From: Takakia lepidozioides
Lineage: Eukaryota > Streptophyta > Takakiopsida > Takakiales > Takakiaceae
NCBI GenBank assembly: GCA_030704615.1
Contig: CM060731.1
Span: 49,292,001-49,356,000, forward strand
Reading direction: 5' to 3'
DNA length: 64,000 nt
Shown here one piece after another: positions 35,692-46,130 of this stretch. Both the position numbers and the translations under genes were made by a program. Numbering within the stretch: the first letter of the stretch is position 1; each line of letters begins with the position of its first letter. Under the pieces are notes generated by a model, which was not told the DNA's origin, did no database searches, and saw only the letters and a list, made by a program, of their open reading frames with translations.

Positions 35692-38590
35692 GTCAAGCAA
35701 TGAGCACAGAGGGGCTCTGGCAGGAGTTCTTCTCAGACCCTTCACAGTGGTGGGACAACGTGTTTGATAAGGTGAGCTATCTTCATGGAGGAAGCTAAAG
35801 AGTTTGTGAGCGACTGCCTGTGACTGCAGCTGGCATGATGATATTTTCTAAGCAGGACTAATATGAGGTCTTCATCGTGAAGAGCAATTTTGGTTGTGAC
35901 GTAACGCTTTGGTTGAGGTCATGGCTGCTTAGCTGCCTGGTGGTTTTCACAGAAAAATCTGAAGTCACCAGACCTCAGTGTTAAGCGAACAAAGGAGGTC
36001 CTTTGGATTGAGGGTTGCTCTGCATTTCCTTGGGTGGACGCAGAGCTAGCTGCCCTGATGCAAGGTCAAGAACATGCTGATACTGCCAAGATCAAGGGAC
36101 AGCAAAGAGCTCCAGGCCAAGAAAACAATGGGTATTGTCCTAATGAGGATTAAGGAGTTCAACTCAGATAGATAGAATTTGGTACAGATAATATCGACTC
36201 CAGTAGGTTTGTAAATCTGTCAATATGTTACAAGTTGCCAGTCTTTGTGACGAGCTGATCATTCCTAGTATCTAGTACCCTTGAGATTAATTATGAGAGT
36301 TTTCAGTATAACGGTTTGTAACTAAGAGTTCTCAGTCATGTAGGATGGCAAGGTTGAATCAGGCACAGTGGTTTGTTGGCCATCAGACTGGCGGCAGGGG
36401 TAGCACCCACACAATCCCCACTGCTTCTGAAAGGGGACCAAGAGAAGGAGTCAACAAAGACTCTTCTGGCACTTGTGGGGATTTAAGGACATTATGTAAG
36501 GCAGGACGACTGAAAGAAGCGCTGCATATTTTGAACCAACAAGACATTCAGGCAGACTCCGATACTTATGCCTGTCTATTTCAGGAATGTATCAACGTAA
36601 GAGGCTTAGCAGAAGGAAAGCAGGTGCACGCCAACTTAATACAGACTGGATTCAAGCCAAACATCTTTCTATTCAACACCCTGGTAAAAATGTATGCCAA
36701 TTGCGGGAGCGTGGTGGATGCACGCCAAGTTTTTGATAAAATGCTGGAGCGAGATATGTTTACATGGAACATAATGATAGCTGGGTATGCCAAGCATGGG
36801 GATCTCAGGGAGGCTTTTGAGATCTACAGGCGAATGCAACAGGAAGGGGTGACACCTGACAGGGTCACATTCATTTGTGTTCTCAATGCATGTGCCAGTG
36901 TAGGAGCCCTGGAAAAGGGCAAGGAGGTCCATGCTGAAATCATCAAAACTAATAATGCGCCATATATCAACTTGGAGAATACCCTTGTCAATATGTATGC
37001 CAAATGCGGGAGCATAAAGGATGCTCGGCAAGTGTTTGACAAAATGGTTGAACGAGATGTGGTCTCATGGAATGCCATTATTGGAGGATATGCTCAGTAT
37101 GGGTATGCTAGGGAGGCTTTTGAGATGTATGAACGAATGCAGGAGAAAGGGGTGATACCCGACCAAGTCACTTTCATTTGCATTCTCAGTGCTTGTGCCA
37201 GCATGGGATCCCTGGATAAGGTGAAAGAGGTCCATGCTGCAATCATCAAAACTGGAATTACTTCATATATGAATTTGGAGAATACCCTTGTGAACATGTA
37301 TGCCAAATGTGGTAGCATGAATGATGCCCGTCAATTGTTTGACAATATGGCTCAACGCGATTTGGTGTCATGGAGTGCAATGATTGCAGGATATGCTGAG
37401 CATGGCTGTGGTAGGGAGGCTTTCAATATCTACGAGCAAATGCGACAGGATGGAGTGAGACCTGACAGGATAACATTCACGTCTGTTCTCAGTGCATGCG
37501 CCAGCCTAGGAGCCCTGGAGAAGGGCAAAGAGGTGCATGATGACATCATCAAAACTGGAATTGTGCTAGACATCATTTTGGAGACTGCCCTTGCTGACAT
37601 GTATGCCAGATGCGGGAGTTTAAAGGATGCGCGTCGAGTGTTTAATGGTATGGCTAAACGGAATGTGGTCTCATGGAATGGCATGATTGCAGGATATTCT
37701 CAGCATGGGTGCAGCAGGGAAGCCCTCCAACTATTTGAAAAGATGCAACAGGAAGGCTTGAAGCCGAATGGTGTCACCTTCACGTCTGTTCTCTCTGCTT
37801 GCAGCCATGTGGGCCTAGTGGATGAAGGCTGTCATTACTTTGATTCCATGAGTTTTTATCATGGCCTCACCCCTACAGCAGAGCATTTTGGCTGCATGGT
37901 GGACCTTTTGGGCCGTGCAGGGCAATTAGACGAGGCACAGGATTTCATCGAGAAAATGCCAGTTGAACCAGATGCTTCAGTCTGGGGGGCCTTGCTCGGT
38001 GCCTGCAGAATTCGTGGCAATGTGGAGCTAGCAGAACATGCATCAAAATGCCTTCTCAAGTGTGATCCACAGCATGCTGCAACTTACGTGCCTCTATCAA
38101 ACATCTATGCCGTGGCTGGGAGGTGGGACGATAGAGCGATAGAGCGAAGGTGCGAAAATGATGGAGGAGGATAGAGGTGTCAAAAAGGAGCCAGGGCACA
38201 GCTGCATCGAAGTTGAGAATCAGGTCCATACATTCTTTGTAGAAGACAAATTGCATCCACAAGTCAAGGAAATCCATGCTGAGCTGAAGAGATTGTCTGA
38301 GCAGATGAAGTGGGCTGGGTATGTGCCGGACACGCGTTTTGTATTGCATGAAGTGGAGGAGGAGCAAAAGGAATTTTCTCTTTGCCGTCACAGTGAGAAG
38401 CTGGCCATTGCTTTTGGGCTGATCAGCACACCCCCTGGAACGCCCATCCACATCATTCGGGTGTGTGGTGACTACCACACCGCCACCAAGTTCATCTCAA
38501 AGATTGTTGGGCGAGCTGTTGTTGTACGGGGAGGCCAACCCCTTTCACCACTTCCAAGCGGGGGTTTGTTCTTGTGGGGAGTACTGGTGA
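35692..38590 (+). pseudogene. PDF-PPR-E-DYW gene broken near its 3' end (PPR locus 3)
   Basis: Exons 35692-35771 and 35953-36131 encode a PDF motif (LWQEFFSDPSQWWDN, then SPDLSVKRTKEVLWIEG) and join the PPR exon (from 36344) in phase 2. The PPR exon has four PLS units and an intact E region up to about 38128. An 8-bp tandem duplication (GATAGAGC at 38130-38145) and the loss of one A just after it shift the frame. E+ and DYW go on in another frame from 38158. There the catalytic HSE is kept, but the second zinc Cys is Tyr (CGDYH) and a KNL tripeptide is missing. A second shift near 38530 hides the end, which is still readable as CSCGEYW with a TGA at 38588-38590. If the assembly is right the gene is dead for editing. 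A truncated PPR-E protein ending at 38174 could still be made. Confidence 0.75.
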
Positions 38591-38595
38591 CATAG

Positions 38596-39589
38596 GCACA
38601 ATGCATGCACAAACGAAAGCGCACTGCTTCAAACATGAGGCTGAAAGACCATAATCTGTCATTTAATCATTTATGCAAATTAATGAGATGATTCAATGAG
38701 GACAGTCAATACTGCACTTTCTGCAAGGTGCCCATGGTGATAATCACACTTCAAGTACAATCATGGAGAATATTAGCAGCCAAACTTACTGCAGAGGATT
38801 TGCTGGCAGAATGGAAGGGACAGTGGTATGACAAACCAGAATGAACTTGGTAATTGTTGTTGCAAGGGCAGCGATTGGTTATAGTAGACGAGAGTGCTCT
38901 CGTTCTGGCACAGGAGCAACAAGTCTGGCCGAAGAGGCTTAGTGATTACTGGCCTTGCATATCTGCCTACCATGGTTTTCATGGCATAACTGCAAACTTC
39001 AGGGGACTCTTTTGTTGTAGAGTCAAGCAGTCAACAAGGCTTACCACAAGTCTTTGGTGGTCATCCCTCACCTTGTGAGAAATGCAATGGTTTCAGGCAA
39101 ATATGGAAAGTGGCCAATGATCTCCCTCCTTTAGAAAGGGCCTGAATTGCAAGCTATGGCTTCCAGGTTTCCCTTTATGAAGGAAATAAAGAAACCTAGA
39201 CCCAAACATTGGGGTATGGAACCTGTTCTTCGTACAGACCGAGCTCGGTCAAAACTTGCAATCGTAGCAGTAGAGAGTTCGGCTGCCTACCACCTCTGTA
39301 CTCGTCCATCCACGAGTGCTTTTGCTTCAAATTCTACGAGTTCTTCTCTCCTTTGAAATATACTCCAGTTCATCAGGTCTGTTTTGAATCATAGGAACAG
39401 TTTTTTAACTGTCCTTCCATTCTTCAGAAGATCCCTCACTCTTAGACCTAGAATTTCTGCCAAGATACTGTAGTGGGTTTCAAAGATTTGGACAATGTCA
39501 ACTCTTCCATGCGCGAAGCACACGCGACCAGCGCTACTTCGAAATTTTCAAACCAAAAACTCATACTCGAAGTTTATCTCGATTAATAA
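38596..39589. other. Intergenic, nothing seen
   Basis: Flank between PPR locus 3 and the APEM9 region. Short open frames only. Confidence 0.35.
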
Positions 39590-39790
39590 CTCCTGAAAGA
39601 GATGAGAGGAGTCTCCGGAGAGGTGGGCTCCAAGTGGATGAACAAGCCGATGGATGAGACCACGCAGAGTGGAAAGGAAGTGGGCAGACAGACGACGCGA
39701 GAGGGGGTCCGATGCGGCTTGCAAGGATTTTGTATGGGCGGCATTTGAATTGGCACAGAGAGGTTTGTGCACTCGCTTCCCTACCTCCTG
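39590..39790 (+). pseudogene. Duplicated fragment of APEM9 exon 1
   Basis: Resembles 40075-40225, about 480 bases downstream, including a frame reading ERGSDAACKDFVWAAFELAQR before a conserved AGAG/GTTTGT donor (compare ERGSNVASKDFLWAEIEVAER). A 4-base length difference upstream breaks the frame. No later APEM9 exon follows it before the real gene. Confidence 0.55.
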
Positions 39791-40099
39791 AGCTTATTAG
39801 AAGGATGCTAACAAGTATATCTCTGGATTGAGGACCTGGGCATTAGCCAGAAAACCCTAAGAAGCCAGTGTCTCAGTTTGTGAATGAGAATTTGGGTAAC
39901 CATGAAGATGTGGAGGTGCTCTGCTGGAGGTGAGAATTCACCAGAGCAGTGAGGATCGCACTGAGAAGTGGGTTGTGTTGGAGGGAAACGAGGAAGAAGG
40001 GAGAGGCAAGCAGTGTTGGCAATTGAATCAATTTAGTGCGGTATGCAGTGTTGGTCACAAAATCTGGAAAAGCAATCCGGAGCTGCTGAGGACAGAGGG

Positions 40100-42783
40100 A
40101 TGGGGGAGAGTGTGGAGAATGGAATTGGGCAGTCAGACGCTGTGAAGGAGAGGGGATCCAATGTGGCTTCCAAGGATTTTCTATGGGCGGAAATTGAAGT
40201 GGCGGAGAGGTTTGTGCTCTCGCTTCCCCCCTCTTTTCTTGCTCTTCCTTGAGCATCACTACTTGGTGTCAACGTGGTTTCTGTTTCTTAGAACATGGTT
40301 GGGTTTGACACAATTTTCTCATCTTGAATTTCATTCTGTTTTTTCCAGTTTCAAGCGAGTGCTTATTTGGCAGGAATTATCACGGGAATTGAAGAATTAT
40401 GGCATGATAACCACATCATTTGACGCTGTGCGCAGATATTTAGTAAGTGCTATGTTCGAGAGGGCAGCCATAGCGGCATCGACAATGATGCAGACACTCT
40501 GCAGTAATGTTGCCTTAAGAAATGGAATCGTTTCAGGTTACACATTAGGTCTTGTCGCTACCATGGGCGATGAGAGTGACGACCCAGAGGAGAGGAAAGC
40601 TGACGGTGAAGTGGGAACATCAGAGCATGAACATATGGTAGAAGCTGCCGGCATGGTGTTGCTGCAGGCGTACTATGCAACGGGCAAGTAAGGTTCAATA
40701 AAGGAAGCTCTGGTCATTATGAAACTGGACCATTCTGCAAGCACCAAACAATCTGGGATTAACCTCAATATAGATGTCTTATATGGTCAGGGTTAGTGGT
40801 TGGATGGCCTGGCACACCTCCTAGCAATGGTGACCCTTAGTTGAATTGCAGTGTTGCATGGCAATGAATGGCCCGGGATGGGTGGATCCCTGCAGCATTG
40901 TGTGGAAGTGCATTCCCATGGATCTGATTAAATGCAATTCAAAATACTAGATCATCTGTGTGGAATTTGGGGTTGATGCAATCATTTGTTGGCACGAATT
41001 TTGATGTGCAAAGAAAGTGCATTTGTTCTCCGTTTGCTGTACATCTGAATAGATGAAGTTGTTTGAAGCTTAACAATGGGGCTTAGGTGAGAGATATTGT
41101 GGTTATCTCATATTCTGCTACGTTCCTTGGTTTGTCTCTCTGCTATCCTAACCTGTTCCTCCTTGTGGCTTGATTTGTTTGTCTTGTGTGGCAGGGTTGG
41201 TGAGTTCTTTGAGTGTCTGAGATCATTCAATGCTGGGGTTGCTACTTTGCCACCAACCCTCGTTATTGCCGGGTAATTGTCCATTCAGTGTAGAGGCTAG
41301 TTGTTTTTGCTTCCTTTTGCATTGGCTGTTGTAAGGTTGCATAAAAGAAAGATGTGAACACAAAGTTTGAATCAGCTTGCTTTTGTTTCTGTGAACAGGG
41401 TTTGTTTGCAAATTTCAGAGGGTGTTTTTTCATCAGCCCGGACAGCTCTTGAGGAATTTTTGCCTACCACAGGCAAGAAAGGCACTATGTGGGGTGTCTG
41501 TTCTTGCTCCAATGGCCAGTCAAGCAGCAGGAAGCTGGTGGCAGAAAATTACACTGACATTGCAGAACTCTATGCGGTACAGGTGCTTGCAAAGGGTTTC
41601 AGGGATCCGAAATCAGCCATGGAGTGGGTAAAAGTTGCAAATTTGACGGAAGAGAGACAGGCGGTAAGATTTTCTTTTTTCTTGAGGCACTTGCTATGGA
41701 GTTGCATTGTCACATTTGCAATCCTTCAACAGTTGAGTTTTGAAATGCCTAGAAAGGTCATGTGTGAGAGCTCCATATAGACATTGAGTAGGGCAGACTT
41801 ACAGAGATGAAGAAAGAAATAAACTCATAGAGAAACTCAGAAGAAACAGTAATAAATGACAGGAACCAGGCTGAGTGAGACAGGCTGACCAAGAGGAGAG
41901 AGCCTGAAAATCACATGAAAAGGGTGTAAATGTCTGAGATGCTTCCATGCAGGGAATTATCAGAAAAATTCAGGTGCAGATGGCAACCAGTGGAAATGGG
42001 CCTGCAGATCATTCAGATTTGCAATCTTACTCAGCACCAACCAGTGTGTCCCTGCTGGAAGGTTTTGTGTCCGAGAAGACCCAGGAAGCTCCTGAGAAAA
42101 AGGATCAGATTTATGAAGGGGCAGATGAGCATGGTACAAATAGACCATCAATAAAAGCTCGATCTCTAGCGATTTTCAAAGGATTCAGGCTTTCTGAAGG
42201 ATTTTTTTCAATCAGGATGTTGTTGGAACTGGCTATGGTGCGGCTGAATGCTGCTGGTTCGTCAAGGTGGCCAACACTGTACAGGGCACTGCCTGAGGGG
42301 AGGGCACTTGCCCTTGGTGCACTGTCATCTCTGTTGTTATTCATTCTTGTTAGACAACGGCGCTACTTGAGAAGGTGAGAATCTCTGCTGCTTTCTTTTG
42401 GCAGCTATAGCAGGGTGTCTGTGTCCATGAGTTACATCAGAAACTGTGGGTTGAGGGTTTCTGATTCCCATAGGCCCCTGAAGTTTGAGCTTGAGAGATT
42501 ACCGAGCATTGACTTTGCTCTAGTGTATTTGGGTATGGGCTTTGGCTCAGCAAGAAAGGAAAAACACAGCTAGATAAGTACTCAATACTTCTGCAGTGTA
42601 TTCTCAAGCTATGGAGTTGGGTGCTTATGTTCTTATGACAGGCTTACTGGATATGGTGGCAGGGTTACAAGGAAATCAGTAAGTGCGCTTGGAGTGGGAC
42701 TTCGTGACTTGTGGCAACTGGCCTTTAATGTACAGATCAACCCCTTGGCAGCCATGCAACCTCTCTCTTCATCACAGTTTTAA
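40100..42783 (+). CDS. APEM9: APEM9 homologue, peroxisomal membrane biogenesis protein
   Basis: Six exons join with correct phase: 40100-40209, 40436-40687, 41195-41272, 41399-41663, 41953-42374, 42642-42783, giving 422 residues (Arabidopsis is shorter, about 330). Signatures shared with plant APEM9 are FLWAEIEVAERYLVSAMFE, AAGMVLLQ, VCLQISEGVFSSARTALEEF, AMEWVK.A.L.EERQ, one C-terminal membrane segment (ALGALSSLLLFILV, then RQRRYLRR) and the tail RDLWQLAFNVQINPLAAMQP. APEM9 is a plant-specific peroxisomal membrane protein that anchors the PEX1-PEX6 ATPase for receptor recycling, the role of PEX26/PEX15 elsewhere. The start is taken at 40100 after comparing N-termini. An in-frame ATG at 40043 would add 19 residues. 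Most of the extra length lies in a Glu/Asp-rich loop and in the segment before the membrane helix. Confidence 0.85.
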
Positions 42784-45700
42784 GCCACAATGGTATTTGC
42801 AACTTCCCCACGTTTTCCACTTCTTCAGGGATTGTAACCAGATATTGTGTGACATGATGACTACAACTTCTGGCTTTGAGCACTGATCGTGCAGACAAGC
42901 ATTGATCAGTCGTTGTGACAAAGTTCAAACTGCTTTCATATTGAACCAAGATCTGTGGCTGTCAAAGACACATTTTTCTATTTCTTACCCTTTGTGAGCT
43001 ATCGATCAGGTTGTTGTTATGTCTGTGAGGCTGGTCTTCTTAGGCCTCTGCATGGTAGGAACGCACTGTGAGTGGAACACTGAAAACAAGACTTGGACAT
43101 CAATGCTGCCTCTGCATGAAATCAGGGTCATGTTTCCTGTGCTCCACTCGTAGCTGTGGTCCCAGAAGTGAGAGTGGTGGACACATGTTTTGGTGTCCTT
43201 CTGGTGTTATGCTGGCAACTACATATTTGTCAAACGAAGTCTCAAGGTTTCATGAAGAGAGCCCCTTGTTACTTGTGGACACGCCCTATGGCAAGGTTAA
43301 ATATTTCCTTGCCACTTTTAATACCTTGCAGAGCTTCTTCCCCTTTAAAAAAAATATTAAGGTCCCATAGCTAGCTGGATGCACAAACATACAGTGGAAT
43401 GTAGAATGTACCAGGCTGAGGGCTTTGCTTGGTTTAAGGGCCAGCCAGAGAAGAATATTATGCCAGAGAGGAACATTATGATGTAATTTCCAATGGCATT
43501 TTCAAGTGTGTCCAACGGTTATATATCACAAGAAAGGCATGCCAGCGGTTACACATGATAGGCTGTCACATAGGCCCTCTGCTACAGAAATAAACTGACC
43601 TAAAATTAACAAAGAAATTTTCTGTCCAGGCTTTTTTGTACATTGTGGTGGCATCTCTGATGTTCATGAAGCATCCAGAGATGAGAGATCAGAGGGAAAA
43701 AATAGTGCGCACCAAGTTGTTCCCAAGCTATGTCTTTTCCCAATCCCTCCATGTAAACCGCATCGAGAGACATGAAGCCTCCAGGTGCAAAAATCTGAGT
43801 CAGCCCAACTTCGGTTCCCTCTTCATATGGAGCCACAAGTCAGAAAGCCCTTCATTCAATCAAGATTCAAAGTCCCGACAACTTGGATCTGGCATCACCC
43901 CTTCCCTCCGCAATTCTTTTGAACTTCCGTCTTACCCTTTCGATGTGAACTCACTGGGGTGATTCCTCCATCGATGAGAGCGCTGGACGTTAACCAAACT
44001 TGATTTGATATAGGATTTTCAGTGTCTTTTACACGGGTAAGTTGACTGTGAACTGGAAATGACGAGCCCGGTGGGCCCAGCGTCCCCAAGACAGTGTTTT
44101 AAAAAATGTATGTACAGTTTCCACCTGGAAAGGAGCCACCCTGGTTAACTAATTTGAACTCTGATTGTAAAATGTGTCGGGCGGGAATCGGCACAGAGTA
44201 AATTGAATATGAATTCGAAATTGAAAACTACTGGAGCTGTCAGGGACACGAACATGTTTGATGTGTGTTTATAGCTTCCATGGCCCGGTCAATGCTGTGC
44301 CGTCAACTCATCTCCCTCCACTTTACTGCCTGGAATCATTCCTTCAATAAACTATCATCCTACTAACTAAGCACCCATTAATCAGGGTTTCTGTGCGAGA
44401 ATATAATCTCCTAGTTGCTAAATTATACCGCCATCCTGCCCAGTGTCCACCTACACAGATCGGTCTGCGGAGCCAACGTCCTTGGATGCAAAATGAGGAG
44501 AAGCACATTGCTGCCAGATATGAGTGCACGGACACAGCGTTTATGTTGTTCTGTTGGAATCCTATGCCAACATTGCGGGTGATCAAAGGCACACACTCAT
44601 GAGTACGTCGGCAACAAATGTGCTCGCTCAATATAAAAATAGCTCAACACTTTAGTACCTACTGCTTTCATTCTTGAGCTTCTCTCTGCCACATCATGGT
44701 TGGGTTGGATTGAAACTTGGGTTTTCATTTTTGTGTGCAGAGTGCAGAGAATCTTGTGTAGGTATGTGACATGGCGACAACATAGAGTTCTCTGACGGCT
44801 GACTCTCTGACATGTTTGCACTGTTGTGGGCATTTTAGAGTATCAAATACAGTAGGGGGGGGGGGGGGGGGGGGGGTAGTAAAGAGAGAAGCGGAGGTAG
44901 AGGAAGGGTAGAGTTAAGAGTAGAGGGAGGCAGTAAAGATACAAGATAAAGTGAATACGAAGCAGGGTTCCCGCGCAGAGGTGGACACTGTGCACTTCCT
45001 CGTGTGAGGGGGAGGAGGGTCGGGGCAATGCACACTCCATCTCCATTTTTAAAAGAGCTTGTGTCAGGGCAAGGAATGAGCTGCTCGCCAATCTTTCTCC
45101 AGTTTTGTAAAGGTGATTGTCAGTTGTGCAGGTGAGCTTGTCAACGATTCGGCCCTAGTCCGTCTCGGCTTGCACTAAGCTCTCTCTGTCTCTCCCTCTC
45201 TTCTCAAACGGTGTTTGTTTCTCTCCTTGGACCGGTTTTGTGGGTGATTTCTTCCTAGCACTGTCTCGTACAAGCTCCTTTCTTGCAGTCTGTATCCCTC
45301 GTTTTTGTCCCCCCCCTCTGTTGGTGTTCAAGTTTCCGGTTCCGTAGCAATCCAGGCTTATGTCAATTCACTTCTATCTCTCTCCCACACGGGCGCACAT
45401 GCACCCCGACACCCAGACTCTTGCTTGCTTCACTGGCATATAGACCGTGTATCGATCTCTTTGGCCCGTGAAGTGTCGAGGTGTTTGCTTGAGGTCGAAT
45501 AGTCGCTGTTTGTCAGCTCGCGGAATTCATTCATGTTCGCATTCAGCTTCTCCGCCCATTTTCTCTTGTGGACACTGGGGGAAGGTGGAGTGATTGCTAG
45601 ACCTGAGTGCGAATTGAGAAAGAGACAAGGTCTGTAACCAGACTGAGCCAATGCATTAAAGAGAAATGCAGACGAGGCCGAATTTTTCACCAGAGTTTGA

Positions 45701-46130
45701 TTTGTATTCGATCCTAACCTCGATGTACGCCGTTCTCTGAATCAGTCCTACTTACTTCCCCCATGTGCATTTTTTGTTTTTGTTGCTTTGACTCACCCGG
45801 AGATGTATTCCCAACACTTCGATTCTCTTGGAGGAATATGATTGAAGAACAAATCTTCCGTGCTCCGGAGAGTGTGTAGGAGATTTTCTGAAATGCATAT
45901 GCTAAATGTGCAGTCTATTTCTTCTTTTATTAAGCCTCTGGTGCACTGGGCACAACACGATAGTATTTGTCTGGGATATGGGCAGCTATTGACGAAGGAA
46001 TAGTAACCGAATGGAAAGGGACACCGAATGCGCAGGTATGGATTCGAAAGGCGGCCGGCATCATGAGCGCTCTTAGGAGGGAGGCCAGAAAGCTGCAGTC
46101 ATAGTACACACGGTCATCGAGAAGCGGCAA
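42784..46130. other. Intergenic and 5' leader region, no supported gene
   Basis: Includes the 3' flank of APEM9 and the likely long leader of the At4g14310-like gene. Weak minus-strand frames at 43606-44089 show no domain. A 22-base G run lies at 44855-44876. Confidence 0.35.
44855..44876 (+). repeat. Homopolymer run of 22 G
   Basis: An uninterrupted G run, followed by purine-rich sequence on the same strand. Its length in the assembly is probably uncertain. Confidence 0.9.

Noticed and set aside
36581-37684. Several 70-120 codon minus-strand frames inside PPR locus 3, and similar plus-strand frames inside loci 1, 2 and 4
   Set aside because: They repeat with the 303-bp PPR unit and are antisense shadows of the array.
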